Below, piece by piece: positions 7,538 to 16,984 of a stretch of DNA of 41,487 nucleotides (position 1 is its first letter; every line of letters starts with the position of its first letter). Below the pieces are notes generated by a model, which was not told the origin of the DNA, searched no databases, and saw only the letters and a list, made by a program, of their open reading frames with translations. The stretch comes from Cohaesibacter sp. GTDB taxonomy: Bacteria > Pseudomonadota > Alphaproteobacteria > Rhizobiales > Cohaesibacteraceae. The position numbers were made by a program, and so were the translations under genes. The stretch lies in contig JAOXSH010000023.1 in assembly GCA_025800145.1 (NCBI GenBank), forward strand, positions 1 through 41,487, written 5' to 3'.

Positions 7538-8074
7538 CTAATTTTCCAAAATCAATCTATTTCCTGCCAATTCAAAGCGTTTCAACTCTTTTAAAAAGGT
7601 CATGCCCAACAGACTGACAGACAATGCCCCCTTTGGAGCAATCAGGGCGGAAATATTTTTTTCCCGGATGGTTCCCACTTCCACGGAGCGCAATTTTATC
7701 TCGGCTGCGCGCCCTTCCCCATTGGCTGTTTGCACACGCACATTAAAATCAGAGATATGTGGAGTCAGACCAATTTTGCGGGCATCTTGATAGGACAAAA
7801 CAACCGCAGTTGCGCCTGTATCGACCAAAACCCGAATGGATTTTCCGTTCAAACGGGCACGGGTTAAAAAATGCCCCTTGCTGTTGGCCTTCAAATAAAC
7901 ATGGCCAGACCTTGTAGTCTGCTTGTTGTTTTTGGTGCTATGCTCTGACTTCAACCCATAAGCCGTCGAAGGGCTATCGCTATAGCCATTGGTTTGCATG
8001 AATTTCGAAATCAATGGTGGCATAAGCGAGAAAAGGCCAATTGCCAGCCCTGCCAAAATGATCAACCGTCCCAT
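7538..8074 (-). CDS. Membrane-anchored retropepsin-like aspartic protease (clan AA, TIGR02281 type)
   Basis: The 178-residue protein has an N-terminal membrane anchor (LIILAGLAIGLFSLMPPL), a Ser/Thr-rich linker to about residue 58, and a single retropepsin-like domain. The active-site motif is VDTGATAVVLS at about 89-99 and the second conserved strand is SLLGMTFLKEL. Proteins of this type are dimeric aspartic proteases found widely in alphaproteobacteria, presumably facing the periplasm; the substrate is not established. The gene stands alone between two facing family B repeat ends (7489-7503 and 8198-8217). Confidence 0.85.
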   Translation of the reverse strand: MGRLIILAGLAIGLFSLMPPLISKFMQTNGYSDSPSTAYGLKSEHSTKNNKQTTRSGHVYLKANSKGHFLTRARLNGKSIRVLVDTGATAVVLSYQDARKIGLTPHISDFNVRVQTANGEGRAAEIKLRSVEVGTIREKNISALIAPKGALSVSLLGMTFLKELKRFELAGNRLILEN

Positions 8075-8197
8075 ATCTCTTCCTTTCGCCTTTGTGAAAG
8101 CTTAAAAAAAATGCGCCAAGAAGGCGTAAAGGGAGAGGCGTTTCTTCGATCAAGAGACGTTTTTTTATGCCCAACGTAAACAAGACCTGAAAGTCAC

Positions 8198-8217
8198 CTT
8201 TCGTGCCGTTGGTATTA
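8198..8217. repeat. Family B solo end (leftward) at the upp stop codon
   Basis: CTTTCGTGCCGTTGGTATTA matches the right end of the full family B element (CTTTCATGCCGTTGGTATTA at 40015-40034) with one difference. The final TTA, read on the minus strand, is the TAA stop of upp. Confidence 0.65.
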
Positions 8218-8844
8218 TTTTGTGCCATACATGCGATCGCCTGCATCGCCAAGGCCGGGAATGATATAGTTTTTCTCATTCAGCTTTTCATCAATGGCTG
8301 CGGTGATGATGGGCACGTCGGGATGCGCTTCGGTGAAGGTTTTAATGCCTTCCGAAGAGGCCAGAAGGGCCACAAAGCGCAGATTGTGGGCTCCGCGTTC
8401 TTTCAATTTTTCAATCGCAAGAATGGCGCTGTTGGCCGTTGCCAGCATGGGATCGACCGCAATGACAAGACGATTTTGCAGATCTTCCGGGGCTTTGAAA
8501 TAATATTCAACCGCTTCAAAGGTTTCCGGGTCACGATAGAGACCAACATGGGCCACACGAGCAGAAGGCACCAAATCCAGCATGCCTTCAAGCAAGCCAT
8601 TGCCTGCGCGCAAAATAGAAGCAAAAACCAACTTTTTCCCGGCAATGGTGGGCGCTTCCATTTCCATCAAAGGGGTTTCGATGGGCTTGGTCGTCATCGC
8701 TAATTCGCGCGTGGCTTCATAGCATAGCAGGTGCGAGATTTCACGCGAAAGGCGGCGAAAACTGGCTGTTGACGTTTCTTTGTCCCGCATGATGGTGAGT
8801 TTATGCTGAACCAGCGGATGGTCTACGACGGTTACCTGTTTCAT
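8215..8844 (-). CDS. upp: Uracil phosphoribosyltransferase
   Basis: The 209-residue cytosolic enzyme converts uracil and PRPP to UMP. It recovers the uracil released by the phosphorylase DeoA and by cytidine catabolism. Family hallmarks are the start [18 protein letters not shown], the segment [29 protein letters not shown], the PRPP loop [11 protein letters not shown], and the C-terminal uracil-binding stretch [14 protein letters not shown]. An upstream TTG would add three residues; the ATG at 8844 gives the usual length and has AAGGA about ten bases before it. It is the last gene of the nucleoside cluster, separated from add by a family C element, and its stop codon lies in a family B end. 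Confidence 0.96.
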   Translation of the reverse strand: MKQVTVVDHPLVQHKLTIMRDKETSTASFRRLSREISHLLCYEATRELAMTTKPIETPLMEMEAPTIAGKKLVFASILRAGNGLLEGMLDLVPSARVAHVGLYRDPETFEAVEYYFKAPEDLQNRLVIAVDPMLATANSAILAIEKLKERGAHNLRFVALLASSEGIKTFTEAHPDVPIITAAIDEKLNEKNYIIPGLGDAGDRMYGTK

Positions 8845-8880
8845 TGCGCCCAAATCCTTCTCTAGTCTTGTCTCTTGGTA

Positions 8881-9093
8881 TTAGGACGTAAACTCATAAA
8901 TCTGGCGTATTTGGCGCTTAATACCAACGGCATAAATGGCCCGATATCCCACGCAAAAGTGTGCAGGATGGGCTGGTTGCCCATTCAAACACTCTTCTTG
9001 GCACCTTGCCGCCCACCAACCCAAGGGAATGACAAAGCAAGAGCGCGGCCATTTAAGCGCCAAATACATCACATTTATGAGTCTACGTCCTAG
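8881..9093. mobile_element. Family C MITE-like element, copy C2, with a nested family B end
   Basis: The terminal repeats TAGGACGTAAACTCATAAAT (8882-8901) and its complement (9073-9092) differ at one base. A second inner arm pair (GTATTTGGCGCTTA and TAAGCGCCAAATAC) lies within. Right after the inner left arm, AATACCAACGGCATAAATGG is a family B terminus with no visible partner. The element fills most of the add-upp gap of about 300 bases and may uncouple upp from the upstream operon. Confidence 0.8.
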
Positions 9094-9149
9094 TCTTTAA
9101 CTCAAGCTTGCCCATTGCTGCAAGCATTGCAAAGAGCCTTTTTCCGCCA

Positions 9150-10175
9150 TTATTTTACGCGGGTTAACAAAGCCTGCCGTGTTGTCTCGTCAAGATAGGC
9201 CGCTTGCAGGGAACGGCGTGTGAAGCCAAGCATCACATTCCTGTCCCAGCCCTTAATTTTGGCCAGATCATCGTAATCTTGCCCTAAAGATGTATGAAAG
9301 AAAGGCGGATCATCGGATGACAGTGTTGTATTGATGCCCGCTTGCATGAGCTTGTCAATGGGATGATCTTTGCGGCTCTTATACAGTCCCAGTGAGACAT
9401 TGGAGCCGGGGCAGACTTCTAACGTGATCTTTTCATCGGCCAATCGCTTCATCAAATCGGCATCTTCACTGGAGCGCACACCATGGCCAATGCGGTTGAT
9501 CGGCAAATGATCCAGTGCATCCACGACACTTTCTGGTCCACCAAATTCCCCGGCATGGGTGGTGCATAAAAGCCCGGCCTCATGGGCAATGTGATAAGCA
9601 GGAGCAAAGGCTTTTTGGCTGTGCATGCGCTCATCCCCACCCATACCAAAGCCTGTTACCAAAGGGTGCGGATTTTTGGCGACCGTCTTTGCCACGCCCA
9701 GCGCTTTCTCTGGCCCCATATGGCGCACACATGTCACGATGAAGCGGGCCTCAATGGGAAAATTCCTTTCAAGGCTGATTTTTTTGGCGCGCTTATAGCC
9801 TTCAATCACGCCCTCCAGCAAATTTTCATAGCTCATACCCATCAAGGCTACATGATCGGGGGAGATGAAAAATTCTGTATAGAGGCATCCTTGATCGGCA
9901 TTGCGCAAAAGATAATCTTCAACCAGATCGGCATAATCCTCTGGCGTGCGGATAACGGCGGCCACCCTGTCCCAGCATTGCAAAAAGGACGTGAAATCGG
10001 ACCATATATAAGCGCCATTTTCATCAATTATATCATCCAGACTGACCCCATGGCGGGCGGCGAGCCTGCGCACCAGATCGGGATAGGCAGCGCCTTCCAG
10101 ATGGCAATGCAATTCCGCCTTTGGCAGGTTTTGCCCTGTTGGCTGGATTGGGGTTTCATCCATTTCATTCGTCAT
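9150..10175 (-). CDS. add: Adenosine deaminase
   Basis: This 341-residue zinc metallo-hydrolase converts adenosine and deoxyadenosine to inosine and deoxyinosine, the substrates of the purine nucleoside phosphorylase in the same cluster. Metal ligands and catalytic residues are visible: HCHLEG (H23, H25), TTHAGE in the middle, RIGHG, and LSSDDPPFF near the C-terminus. Length and motif order match the bacterial Add family. The ATG at 10175 has AAGCGG just upstream; an internal ATG four codons in is possible. It follows deoB after 82 bases containing a hairpin, so it may be expressed partly independently. Confidence 0.95.
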   Translation of the reverse strand: MTNEMDETPIQPTGQNLPKAELHCHLEGAAYPDLVRRLAARHGVSLDDIIDENGAYIWSDFTSFLQCWDRVAAVIRTPEDYADLVEDYLLRNADQGCLYTEFFISPDHVALMGMSYENLLEGVIEGYKRAKKISLERNFPIEARFIVTCVRHMGPEKALGVAKTVAKNPHPLVTGFGMGGDERMHSQKAFAPAYHIAHEAGLLCTTHAGEFGGPESVVDALDHLPINRIGHGVRSSEDADLMKRLADEKITLEVCPGSNVSLGLYKSRKDHPIDKLMQAGINTTLSSDDPPFFHTSLGQDYDDLAKIKGWDRNVMLGFTRRSLQAAYLDETTRQALLTRVK

Positions 10176-10218
10176 CCGCTTGCCCTTTTATCATGGATGC
10201 CTGTTTTTGTTTGATCGC

Positions 10219-10245
10219 AAAATCCCGGCTTATATGCCGGGATTT
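10219..10245 (-). terminator. Hairpin between deoB and add (attenuator-like)
   Basis: The stem AAATCCCGGC / GCCGGGATTT with a 6-nt loop is followed on the minus strand by only about four U residues. It may act as a partial terminator or an mRNA-stabilising structure inside the operon. Confidence 0.6.
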
Positions 10246-10257
10246 CAAATTTCATCA

Positions 10258-11499
10258 TCAGCTTTTGAGGAAAGAGGCGCCATGAGGCCCCGGCGCAAGG
10301 CCCAAATGCTCGGCGATTGTCTCTCCGATATCGGCAAATGTTGGTCGACTTCCCGCATAGCGGCCCTTGATGCCGGGGCCAAACATCATCACCGGCACCT
10401 GTTCGCGGGTGTGATCTGTACCCGGCCATGTGGGATCGCAACCATGATCGGCGGTCAGGATCACCATATCGCCCTCTTTTAGCATGGCTTCCAGTTCCGG
10501 GATGCGTTTGTCGAAATATTCCAAAGCCGCGGCATAGCCTGACACGTCGCGGCGATGGCCATAATGCATATCAAAGTCAACGAGATTGGAAAAAACCAGA
10601 TCCCCATCTTTTGCCCCTTTTATGGCTTCCAAAGTGGCATCAAAGATATTGGGATTGCCGGTTGCCTTGATTTTTTGTGTCACACCCTGATGGGCAAAAA
10701 TATCGGAAATTTTGCCAACTGAAATCACCTCGCGGCCTGCCGCTTTTGCCCGATCCAGCAATGTCGGCTCAGGCGGCAGGACCGAGAAATCGCGACGATT
10801 GCCTGTGCGCTCAAAATCATCGGGTGTTTGCCCAATGAAAGGGCGGGCAATGACACGGCCAATGTTATAAGGTTTGACCAGCTCATAGGCGATTTCGCAA
10901 ATGTCATAGAGGTGATCCAACCCGAAATGCTCTTCATGGGCGGCAATCTGATAGACAGAATCTGCCGATGTATAACAGATCGGCATACCTGTTTTGATAT
11001 GTTCCTCGCCCAGCTCATTAATCACCACAGTGCCAGAGGCATGTTTGTTGCCCAAAAGGCCGGGAAGACCGGTTTTTTTCAAAAAGGCTTGCGTCATTTC
11101 TTCTGGAAATGTTGGCTCTGTATCGGGGAAATAGCCCCAATCAAAGGGTACTGGCACCCCTGCAATTTCCCAATGGCCGGACGGGGTGTCTTTGCCTTTG
11201 GAGATTTCAGAGGCATTGGCGCACAGCCCCTCTATCTCATCGCCATAATTAAGATTTGCCGGGCGTTCACTGCAGGCTTTTTGTGCGATCAACCCAAGGC
11301 CATAGCGGTCCATATTGGGGATATACAATGGCCCTGATCTCAGCCCAGCCTGGTCGGCTTCGCCTTTGGCGCAAGCAGCGGCGATATGGCCCAATGTGTT
11401 GGCCCCCTCATCAGGATGGGCAGGATCGCCATATTGGGCGGCATCTGTTGCGCCGCCTATGCCGAAACTGTCGAGAACCAGAAGAAATGCCCGTGCCAT
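10258..11499 (-). CDS. deoB: Phosphopentomutase
   Basis: The 413-residue alkaline-phosphatase-fold metalloenzyme converts (deoxy)ribose-1-phosphate to the 5-phosphate, linking the phosphorylases to the aldolase DeoC. Seen are the N-terminal metal site [15 protein letters not shown], the phosphorylated-Thr region [31 protein letters not shown], and the C-terminal [20 protein letters not shown] metal ligands. Length is typical. AAGGAGG eight bases before the ATG is a strong ribosome-binding site, and the gene follows deoA by 28 bases, so the two are co-transcribed. Confidence 0.97.
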   Translation of the reverse strand: MARAFLLVLDSFGIGGATDAAQYGDPAHPDEGANTLGHIAAACAKGEADQAGLRSGPLYIPNMDRYGLGLIAQKACSERPANLNYGDEIEGLCANASEISKGKDTPSGHWEIAGVPVPFDWGYFPDTEPTFPEEMTQAFLKKTGLPGLLGNKHASGTVVINELGEEHIKTGMPICYTSADSVYQIAAHEEHFGLDHLYDICEIAYELVKPYNIGRVIARPFIGQTPDDFERTGNRRDFSVLPPEPTLLDRAKAAGREVISVGKISDIFAHQGVTQKIKATGNPNIFDATLEAIKGAKDGDLVFSNLVDFDMHYGHRRDVSGYAAALEYFDKRIPELEAMLKEGDMVILTADHGCDPTWPGTDHTREQVPVMMFGPGIKGRYAGSRPTFADIGETIAEHLGLAPGPHGASFLKS

Positions 11500-11527
11500 A
11501 CTGGCACCTCCTTAACTTTGAAGGCTT

Positions 11528-12838
11528 TTACCCTGTGATTGTTTCATAAACTGCATGGCTGGCAATCTGTTGCTCGCCAATTTGATAGGCTTGCTGCACC
11601 AATGCACTGGCGCGGGCGACCTGCTCATCATTATGCGCATAGACCTTTGCAAGAGGCTGACCTTTTTCAAGGCGTTGGCCAATGCCTGCCAGCTTGTCCA
11701 GCCCAACGCTGTGATCAATGGCATCGCTTGCCTTGCGGCGACCGCCACCAAGCTCCACGATAGCAATGCCGAGCTGACGGGTATCAATGGCTTCGACAAA
11801 GCCAGCTTTTGGTGCTGGAATGTCCACCACTTTTGGCGCAAGGCTCAGATGTTTGTCCATATTTTCGACGAAATCGGCAGGACCACCCAAGGCTGTGACC
11901 ATAGCAGAAAATTTTTCTGTGGCCGCGCCAGAGCGATAGGCCTCTTGCATTTTTTGCACGCCTTCTTCAGCTGTCTCGACCAATTTGGCAATGCGCAGCA
12001 TTTCTGCGCCAAGAGCGACCGTGATCTGCCAATTGCGCGGATCGATATGGGCACCGGTGAGGAATTTGACGGCATTTTTCATTTCGATGGCATTGCCAGC
12101 GGCTGTTGCCAGTGGCTCATTCATATCCGTCAACAGAGCCGATGTTTCCACCCCTGCGCCATTGGCAACGGTGACCAGACTTTTTGCCAGTTTCTGGCTG
12201 TCCTCATGGCTGGGCATGAAAGCGCCAGAGCCGGATTTGACATCCAGCACCAGACCATCCAGTCCTGCCGCCAATTTTTTGGACAGGATAGAGGCGGTGA
12301 TCAGATGAATGCTCTCTACCGTGGCTGTGACATCGCGAATGCCATAAAAGCGTTTGTCTGCCGGGGCCAAATTGGCCGTCTGGCCAATGATTGCACAGCC
12401 GACCTCTTTGGTGACTTTGCGAAAGAGGGCATTATCAGGCTGGGTGACATAGCCGGGAATGGAATCGAATTTGTCCAATGTGCCGCCGGTATGGCCAAGG
12501 CCGCGACCGGAAATCATGGGCACATAGGCCCCGCACGCGGCCAAGGCCGGTGCCAACATCAAAGAGACATTGTCGCCAACCCCGCCAGTTGAATGTTTGT
12601 CCACCACCGGGCCGTTGAGTTCGGACCAATCGAGCACAGCACCGGAATCGCGCATGGCAAGGGTCAGGGCGACGCGCTCGTCCAATTCCATGCCCTGAAA
12701 ATAGACTGCCATGGCCAGAGCAGAAATTTGCCCTTCAGACACCGCGCCAGAGGTGATGCCATCGACAAAAAACTGGATTTCGTCTTTTCCAAGACACCCG
12801 CCATCGCGTTTTTTGCGAATAATTTCTTGCGCAAGCAT
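11528..12838 (-). CDS. deoA: Thymidine phosphorylase
   Basis: The 436-residue enzyme splits thymidine and deoxyuridine with phosphate into base and deoxyribose-1-phosphate. Family features are [14 protein letters not shown] at the start, [20 protein letters not shown] (phosphate and nucleoside site), [20 protein letters not shown], and [10 protein letters not shown]. The frame stays open further upstream, but the ATG at 12838 has GGGAGGG six bases before it. It overlaps the deoC stop by one base (TGATG), a classic translational-coupling arrangement, so it is the real start. Confidence 0.97.
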   Translation of the reverse strand: MLAQEIIRKKRDGGCLGKDEIQFFVDGITSGAVSEGQISALAMAVYFQGMELDERVALTLAMRDSGAVLDWSELNGPVVDKHSTGGVGDNVSLMLAPALAACGAYVPMISGRGLGHTGGTLDKFDSIPGYVTQPDNALFRKVTKEVGCAIIGQTANLAPADKRFYGIRDVTATVESIHLITASILSKKLAAGLDGLVLDVKSGSGAFMPSHEDSQKLAKSLVTVANGAGVETSALLTDMNEPLATAAGNAIEMKNAVKFLTGAHIDPRNWQITVALGAEMLRIAKLVETAEEGVQKMQEAYRSGAATEKFSAMVTALGGPADFVENMDKHLSLAPKVVDIPAPKAGFVEAIDTRQLGIAIVELGGGRRKASDAIDHSVGLDKLAGIGQRLEKGQPLAKVYAHNDEQVARASALVQQAYQIGEQQIASHAVYETITG

Positions 12839-13602
12839 CAATAGCCCTCCCCGGCTTCTGTCTTGCTGCCTTGCATTGTGGCCAATAAGGCATCCAGAAC
12901 ACCAGACGCACCAAAGCGAAACGTATCGGGCTGGGCCCAATCTGCGCCAAGATATTTTTGCGCCAAAGCCAGATAGGTTCCGGCATCTTCCAAGGATCGC
13001 ACGCCACCGGCTGGTTTGAAACCGACCTTTTTATCGCTTTGGGCAATGGCTTCCAGCATCACTTCTGCGGCTTGTGGCGTTGCATTTATCTTGACCTTGC
13101 CGGTTGAGGTTTTAATGAAGTCGGCTCCGGCTTCGATTGCCATATCCGAGATCTCCCGGATGATGGCCTCTTCTTTCAGCTCGCCTGTTTCCAAAATGAC
13201 TTTCAATCTGGCTGTGACCGGAATGACCTCACGCACGCGCACCACCATGGTTTCTGCATAGCCGCGGCGGCCATCCAGCCAGCATTGATAGGGCACAACC
13301 AGATCAATTTCATCGGCTCCATCGGCCAAGGCCTGTTCTGTCTCTTTGACCACAGCTGCCACATCTTCGCCGCCTGCGGGGAAATTGACCACTGTGGCAA
13401 TTTTGATTTGTGTGCCTGCCAGCAAAGGCTTTGCCTGTTTGATGAAACGGGGCCAAATGCAGATTGCCGCTATATTGCCATACGGGGTTTGCGCCTTGGC
13501 GCAGAGTGCTTCAATCTCTGCTTCGCTGCACTCATCGTTTAAATTGGTCAAATCCAAAAGGGAGATAGCCTTTTGGGCAAGCTCTTGATCCTTCATGCTC
13601 AT
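12838..13602 (-). CDS. deoC: Deoxyribose-phosphate aldolase
   Basis: This 254-residue class I aldolase cleaves 2-deoxyribose-5-phosphate to glyceraldehyde-3-phosphate and acetaldehyde, the end step of deoxynucleoside catabolism. The Schiff-base lysine is in [10 protein letters not shown] and the second active-site lysine is in [10 protein letters not shown]; the acidic DEIDLVVP segment is also present. It belongs to the longer E. coli-like group. AAAGGAG sits eight bases before the ATG. The gene lies 12 bases after pnp and overlaps deoA by one base. Confidence 0.97.
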   Translation of the reverse strand: MSMKDQELAQKAISLLDLTNLNDECSEAEIEALCAKAQTPYGNIAAICIWPRFIKQAKPLLAGTQIKIATVVNFPAGGEDVAAVVKETEQALADGADEIDLVVPYQCWLDGRRGYAETMVVRVREVIPVTARLKVILETGELKEEAIIREISDMAIEAGADFIKTSTGKVKINATPQAAEVMLEAIAQSDKKVGFKPAGGVRSLEDAGTYLALAQKYLGADWAQPDTFRFGASGVLDALLATMQGSKTEAGEGY

Positions 13603-13614
13603 CGTCTTTCTCCT

Positions 13615-14433
13615 TTATGCCTTGGCCTTGTTGTCCAGATAGGCCCGGATTATCTTGATCAATTTCACGGCGCCAATCGGGCCAATTTCCTTGGTCTCGT
13701 CATGAGAGAGTTCCGTACCGCTCATGCCTGCGCCATAATTGGTGATGGTCGAGACCGCACCAACCTTCAACCCCATCCAGCGCGCCATAATGACTTCGGG
13801 CACTGTTGACATGCCAACGGCATCGGCTCCCAGCATACGGATGGCACGAATTTCTGCCGGGGTTTCAAAGCTGGGGCCGGAGAACCAACTATAGACGCCG
13901 CTTTTCAAATCAATCCCGGCGATAGCAGCTGCCTTGATCAAATCTGCGCGGATGGTCGCATCATAAGCTTCTGTCAGGCCAACAAACCGATCATCGCTTT
14001 CCACGCCAATCAGGGGATTGCGGCCAGACCAGTTGATATGGTCATCGATCAACATCAATTCCCCCGGAGCAATCTCCTCGCGCAGGGAGCCAGCGGCATT
14101 GGTGAGCAAAATTTCTTCGCAGCCCAGTGCTTTTAACGTTGCCAGTGGCACGTCCATGACACGAGCATCGCCTGTTTCATAAAAATGGGCGCGCCCTGCT
14201 AAGATGGCGACTTTGACACCCATCAATGTGCCTATGATCAGCTCGGACGCATGAGAGGACACAGAAGAGACGGGGAAACCGGGCAAGTCCGTATAGGCAA
14301 AGCGCACAGCATTTTGTACTTCATCGGCCAAAGAGCCGAGGCCTGAGCCAAGGACCATGCCAATCTGACAGGTGCCGGGGGCTTTTTCCTGAATGCGATG
14401 GGCCGCATCATGGGCCAAACCTTGTGTTGTCAT
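13615..14433 (-). CDS. Purine nucleoside phosphorylase (trimeric PNP family)
   Basis: The 272-residue enzyme phosphorolyses inosine, guanosine and their deoxy forms to base and (deoxy)ribose-1-phosphate. Motifs of the PunA/XapA-type family are GMVLGSGLGSLADEV, the phosphate-binding LAGRAHFYETGD, LTNAAGSL, FSGPSFETPAEIR, and GMSTVPEVIMAR followed by TNYGAGMSG. It is not of the hexameric DeoD type, whose motifs differ. The gene is 12 bases after cdd with AAGGA nine bases before the ATG. Preference for inosine over xanthosine cannot be decided by eye. Confidence 0.94.
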   Translation of the reverse strand: MTTQGLAHDAAHRIQEKAPGTCQIGMVLGSGLGSLADEVQNAVRFAYTDLPGFPVSSVSSHASELIIGTLMGVKVAILAGRAHFYETGDARVMDVPLATLKALGCEEILLTNAAGSLREEIAPGELMLIDDHINWSGRNPLIGVESDDRFVGLTEAYDATIRADLIKAAAIAGIDLKSGVYSWFSGPSFETPAEIRAIRMLGADAVGMSTVPEVIMARWMGLKVGAVSTITNYGAGMSGTELSHDETKEIGPIGAVKLIKIIRAYLDNKAKA

Positions 14434-14445
14434 TTTGGCATTTCC

Positions 14446-14868
14446 TTATAATCTGAAAGCGGCGGGCAACAGGTGACCCAACGTGAAAGAGGACTGAATA
14501 CCGCTGAGATTTGCGGCATGAATGATGGTGTCTGGCGTGCCAAATTCCTTGAGGCGCTGGCGACAGCCACCGCATGGGGTGATGGGCGGGTCCAGTTCGG
14601 CAATCACCACCACTTGCGTAATTTGGCGATCTTCAGGCGTTTGGGCGGCCATGATCATGTGCGAAATGGCGGTTGTTTCCGCGCACCATCCTTCCGGGTA
14701 GGAGGTGTTTTCGATATTGGCGCCAACATAGATCTTGTTGGAGCGCGTCAGCAGGGCCACGCCAACCTGAAACCTGGATTCATTGGCATAGGCCTTGTCA
14801 CGGGCCTCTTTGGCTTTTTGAAATAGCTCAAGGCTTTGAGGGGTGAGCTCAATTGCAGTGTCTGTCAT
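14446..14868 (-). CDS. cdd: Cytidine deaminase
   Basis: The 140-residue zinc enzyme deaminates cytidine and deoxycytidine to uridine and deoxyuridine. Zinc ligand and catalytic residues of the small tetrameric class are WCAETTAI (C62, E64) and PCGGCRQ (C99, C102); FQVGVALLT and GANIENTSYPEG form the substrate site. The frame extends upstream into the preceding permease gene, but the ATG at 14868 has GAGGCGG four to six bases before it and gives the family's usual length. It begins 10 bases after the permease stop, tying salvage enzymes directly to the transporter. Confidence 0.96.
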   Translation of the reverse strand: MTDTAIELTPQSLELFQKAKEARDKAYANESRFQVGVALLTRSNKIYVGANIENTSYPEGWCAETTAISHMIMAAQTPEDRQITQVVVIAELDPPITPCGGCRQRLKEFGTPDTIIHAANLSGIQSSFTLGHLLPAAFRL

Positions 14869-14878
14869 GTCCGCCTCT

Positions 14879-15850
14879 TTATCGCTCTTTGGTGTAAGCC
14901 ACGCCGCCAGCTTTTGGCGGAATTGCCTTGCCGATAAAGCCAGCCAGCAAAACAACTGTCAAAATATAGGGTAGGGCTTGCATGAATTGCACCGGCACTT
15001 CGCCAATCACCGGCAAGACGGCACCTTGCGCGCGGATGGCCACGGCATCCAAAAAGCCAAACAGGAAACAGGCCCCAAGGGCATTGATCGGTTTCCATTT
15101 GGCAAAGATGAGCGCGGCCAAAGCAATGAAACCCTTGCCTGCTGTCATATCTTTGGAAAAGCCAGCTGATTGGGCAATTGAGAGATAAGAGCCAGCGATG
15201 CCGCACAGAATGCCGGTGATGATGACAGCCTGATAGCGCAGGGCAATCACCGAAATTCCGGCGGTGTCCACCGCGCCCGGATTTTCGCCCACAGCGCGCA
15301 GACGCAAGCCAAAGCGGGTGCGATAGAGGATCCACCATGTCAGTGCAACCGCAGCGACAGCGGCATAAACCAAAAGGCTATGACCGGACAGCAATTCCGA
15401 ATAAAGCTGACCAAGGATTGGGACATCACGCAGGCTCTCGGCAAATGGCAGCTCGATTGGATTGAAACGGGCCGAATTGGGCAATTGCGGTGTTTTCCCG
15501 CCCATGCTGAACCATGCCTGCCCCAAGAGAGCGGTCAGGCCTGCTGCAACAAAATTGATGGCAACGCCAGAGACGATCTGATTGCCGCGCTGGGTGATTG
15601 AGGCATAGCCATGGACCAGCGCCAGCGCAACAGAGACCGCAATTGCGGCAAACAGGCCAAGCCAGGCGGAGCTGGTGATATAGGCCACGGCCCCTGCGGC
15701 AAAAGCTGCGCCCAGCATTTTGCCTTCCAGACCAATATCAAAGACGCCGGAGCGCTCGGAATAAAGCCCGGCCAGACAGGCCAGCAATAACGGCACAGAC
15801 AGACGCACAGCTGAATCAAGGATCAGGGTGAAGGTTTCCAGAAATTCCAT
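14879..15850 (-). CDS. Nucleoside-type ABC transporter permease (second permease, YufQ-like)
   Basis: The 323-residue inner-membrane protein has about eight to ten hydrophobic helices and the YufQ-type core (LLACLAGLYSERSGVFDIGLEG, then KMLGAAFAAGAVAY). It pairs with the permease encoded just upstream to form the membrane channel of a BMP-dependent nucleoside importer. GGGAGAGGGAGAG precedes the ATG. It lies 18 bases after the first permease gene and 10 before cdd, within one operon. The nucleoside assignment rests on family and neighbours. Confidence 0.92.
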   Translation of the reverse strand: MEFLETFTLILDSAVRLSVPLLLACLAGLYSERSGVFDIGLEGKMLGAAFAAGAVAYITSSAWLGLFAAIAVSVALALVHGYASITQRGNQIVSGVAINFVAAGLTALLGQAWFSMGGKTPQLPNSARFNPIELPFAESLRDVPILGQLYSELLSGHSLLVYAAVAAVALTWWILYRTRFGLRLRAVGENPGAVDTAGISVIALRYQAVIITGILCGIAGSYLSIAQSAGFSKDMTAGKGFIALAALIFAKWKPINALGACFLFGFLDAVAIRAQGAVLPVIGEVPVQFMQALPYILTVVLLAGFIGKAIPPKAGGVAYTKER

Positions 15851-15868
15851 TTTCTCTCTCCCTCTCCC

Positions 15869-16984
15869 TTAAACCGCGCCAGCGGTGGCTGGCATACGCA
15901 CAAACAGCCTGATCAGGGCCGGACGGAACATATGCTCCATGGCCCCTGCGAACAGGATCACCAGACCCTGAATGGAAATGATCATATCGCGGGTTATTTT
16001 TGGCATTTCGAATGCCAGCTCTGCCCCGCCCTGATAGAGCATTCCAAAGAGCAGGGATGCCATAATGATGCCAACAGGATGAGAGCGACCCATTAAGGCA
16101 ACAGCAATGCCGACAAATCCATATCCGGCGGTGAAATCTAGCAAGAGACGATGTTGTGTACCCATTACTTCATTGAGGGCCAACATGCCAGCCAGGGCCC
16201 CGGAAATCATCATGGTGATGAGGGTCAGTCTGGAGACATTCATCCCGGCATAAATAGCGGCATTTGGGTTGGTGCCCATGGTGCGGATGGCATAGCCAAG
16301 ACGCGTACGCCAGATCAAGGCCCAAACAAGCATACAGGCTGCAAGCGCCACAAGGAAAGACAGGTTCAAGGGGCTGTGCTCAATTTTAATGCCCACCCAT
16401 TCCAGCACTTCATGGATGAAAGGCAGGCGTCCGCCTTCGAGAAAAGTGCGGCTTTCCGGTTGCATGGACCCCGGTTGCTTGAGGATATTGACCAAAAGAT
16501 AGGCCATCACCGCAGAGGCAATGAAATTGAACATAATGGTGGTGATGACGATATGGCTGCCGCGCTTTGCTTGCAAATAGGCGGGAATGGTTGCCCAAGC
16601 AGCCCCAAAGAGCGCGCCACCGAGCAAGGCAAAGGGGAATGTCAGCCACCATGGCACATAATGATCAAGAGCCAAACAGGCCATGGCAACGCCAAGCCCT
16701 GCAAAATATGCCTGCCCTTCCCCACCAATGTTAAACAGACCAGCATGGGCCGCAACCGCCACAGCAAGTCCTGTGAAAATGAAATTGGTGGTGTAATAGA
16801 GCGTGAAGCCGATGCCCTCGCCATATCCAAGGGAGCCTTGCACCAGCCAATAGACGGCTTCCAGCGGATTTTCACCAATCAACAGCACCACAAGACCGGA
16901 AACCAGCAAAGCGGCCGTTAGGTTTAGCAGCGGAATGAGGCCATAATCGACCCATTTGGGGAGTTTTGCCAAAGGAGCACTCAT
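15869..16984 (-). CDS. Nucleoside-type ABC transporter permease (first permease, YufP-like)
   Basis: The 371-residue polytopic membrane protein of the BPD_transp_2 class shows the YufP-type signature LAVAVAAHAGLFNIGGEGQ and the loop GTNPNAAIYAGMNV. It overlaps the upstream ATPase gene by four bases (ATGA), a sign of coupled translation, and is followed after 18 bases by its partner permease. Together with the ATPase and the BMP-type binding protein it would import nucleosides for the salvage enzymes encoded downstream. Confidence 0.92.
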   Translation of the reverse strand: MSAPLAKLPKWVDYGLIPLLNLTAALLVSGLVVLLIGENPLEAVYWLVQGSLGYGEGIGFTLYYTTNFIFTGLAVAVAAHAGLFNIGGEGQAYFAGLGVAMACLALDHYVPWWLTFPFALLGGALFGAAWATIPAYLQAKRGSHIVITTIMFNFIASAVMAYLLVNILKQPGSMQPESRTFLEGGRLPFIHEVLEWVGIKIEHSPLNLSFLVALAACMLVWALIWRTRLGYAIRTMGTNPNAAIYAGMNVSRLTLITMMISGALAGMLALNEVMGTQHRLLLDFTAGYGFVGIAVALMGRSHPVGIIMASLLFGMLYQGGAELAFEMPKITRDMIISIQGLVILFAGAMEHMFRPALIRLFVRMPATAGAV

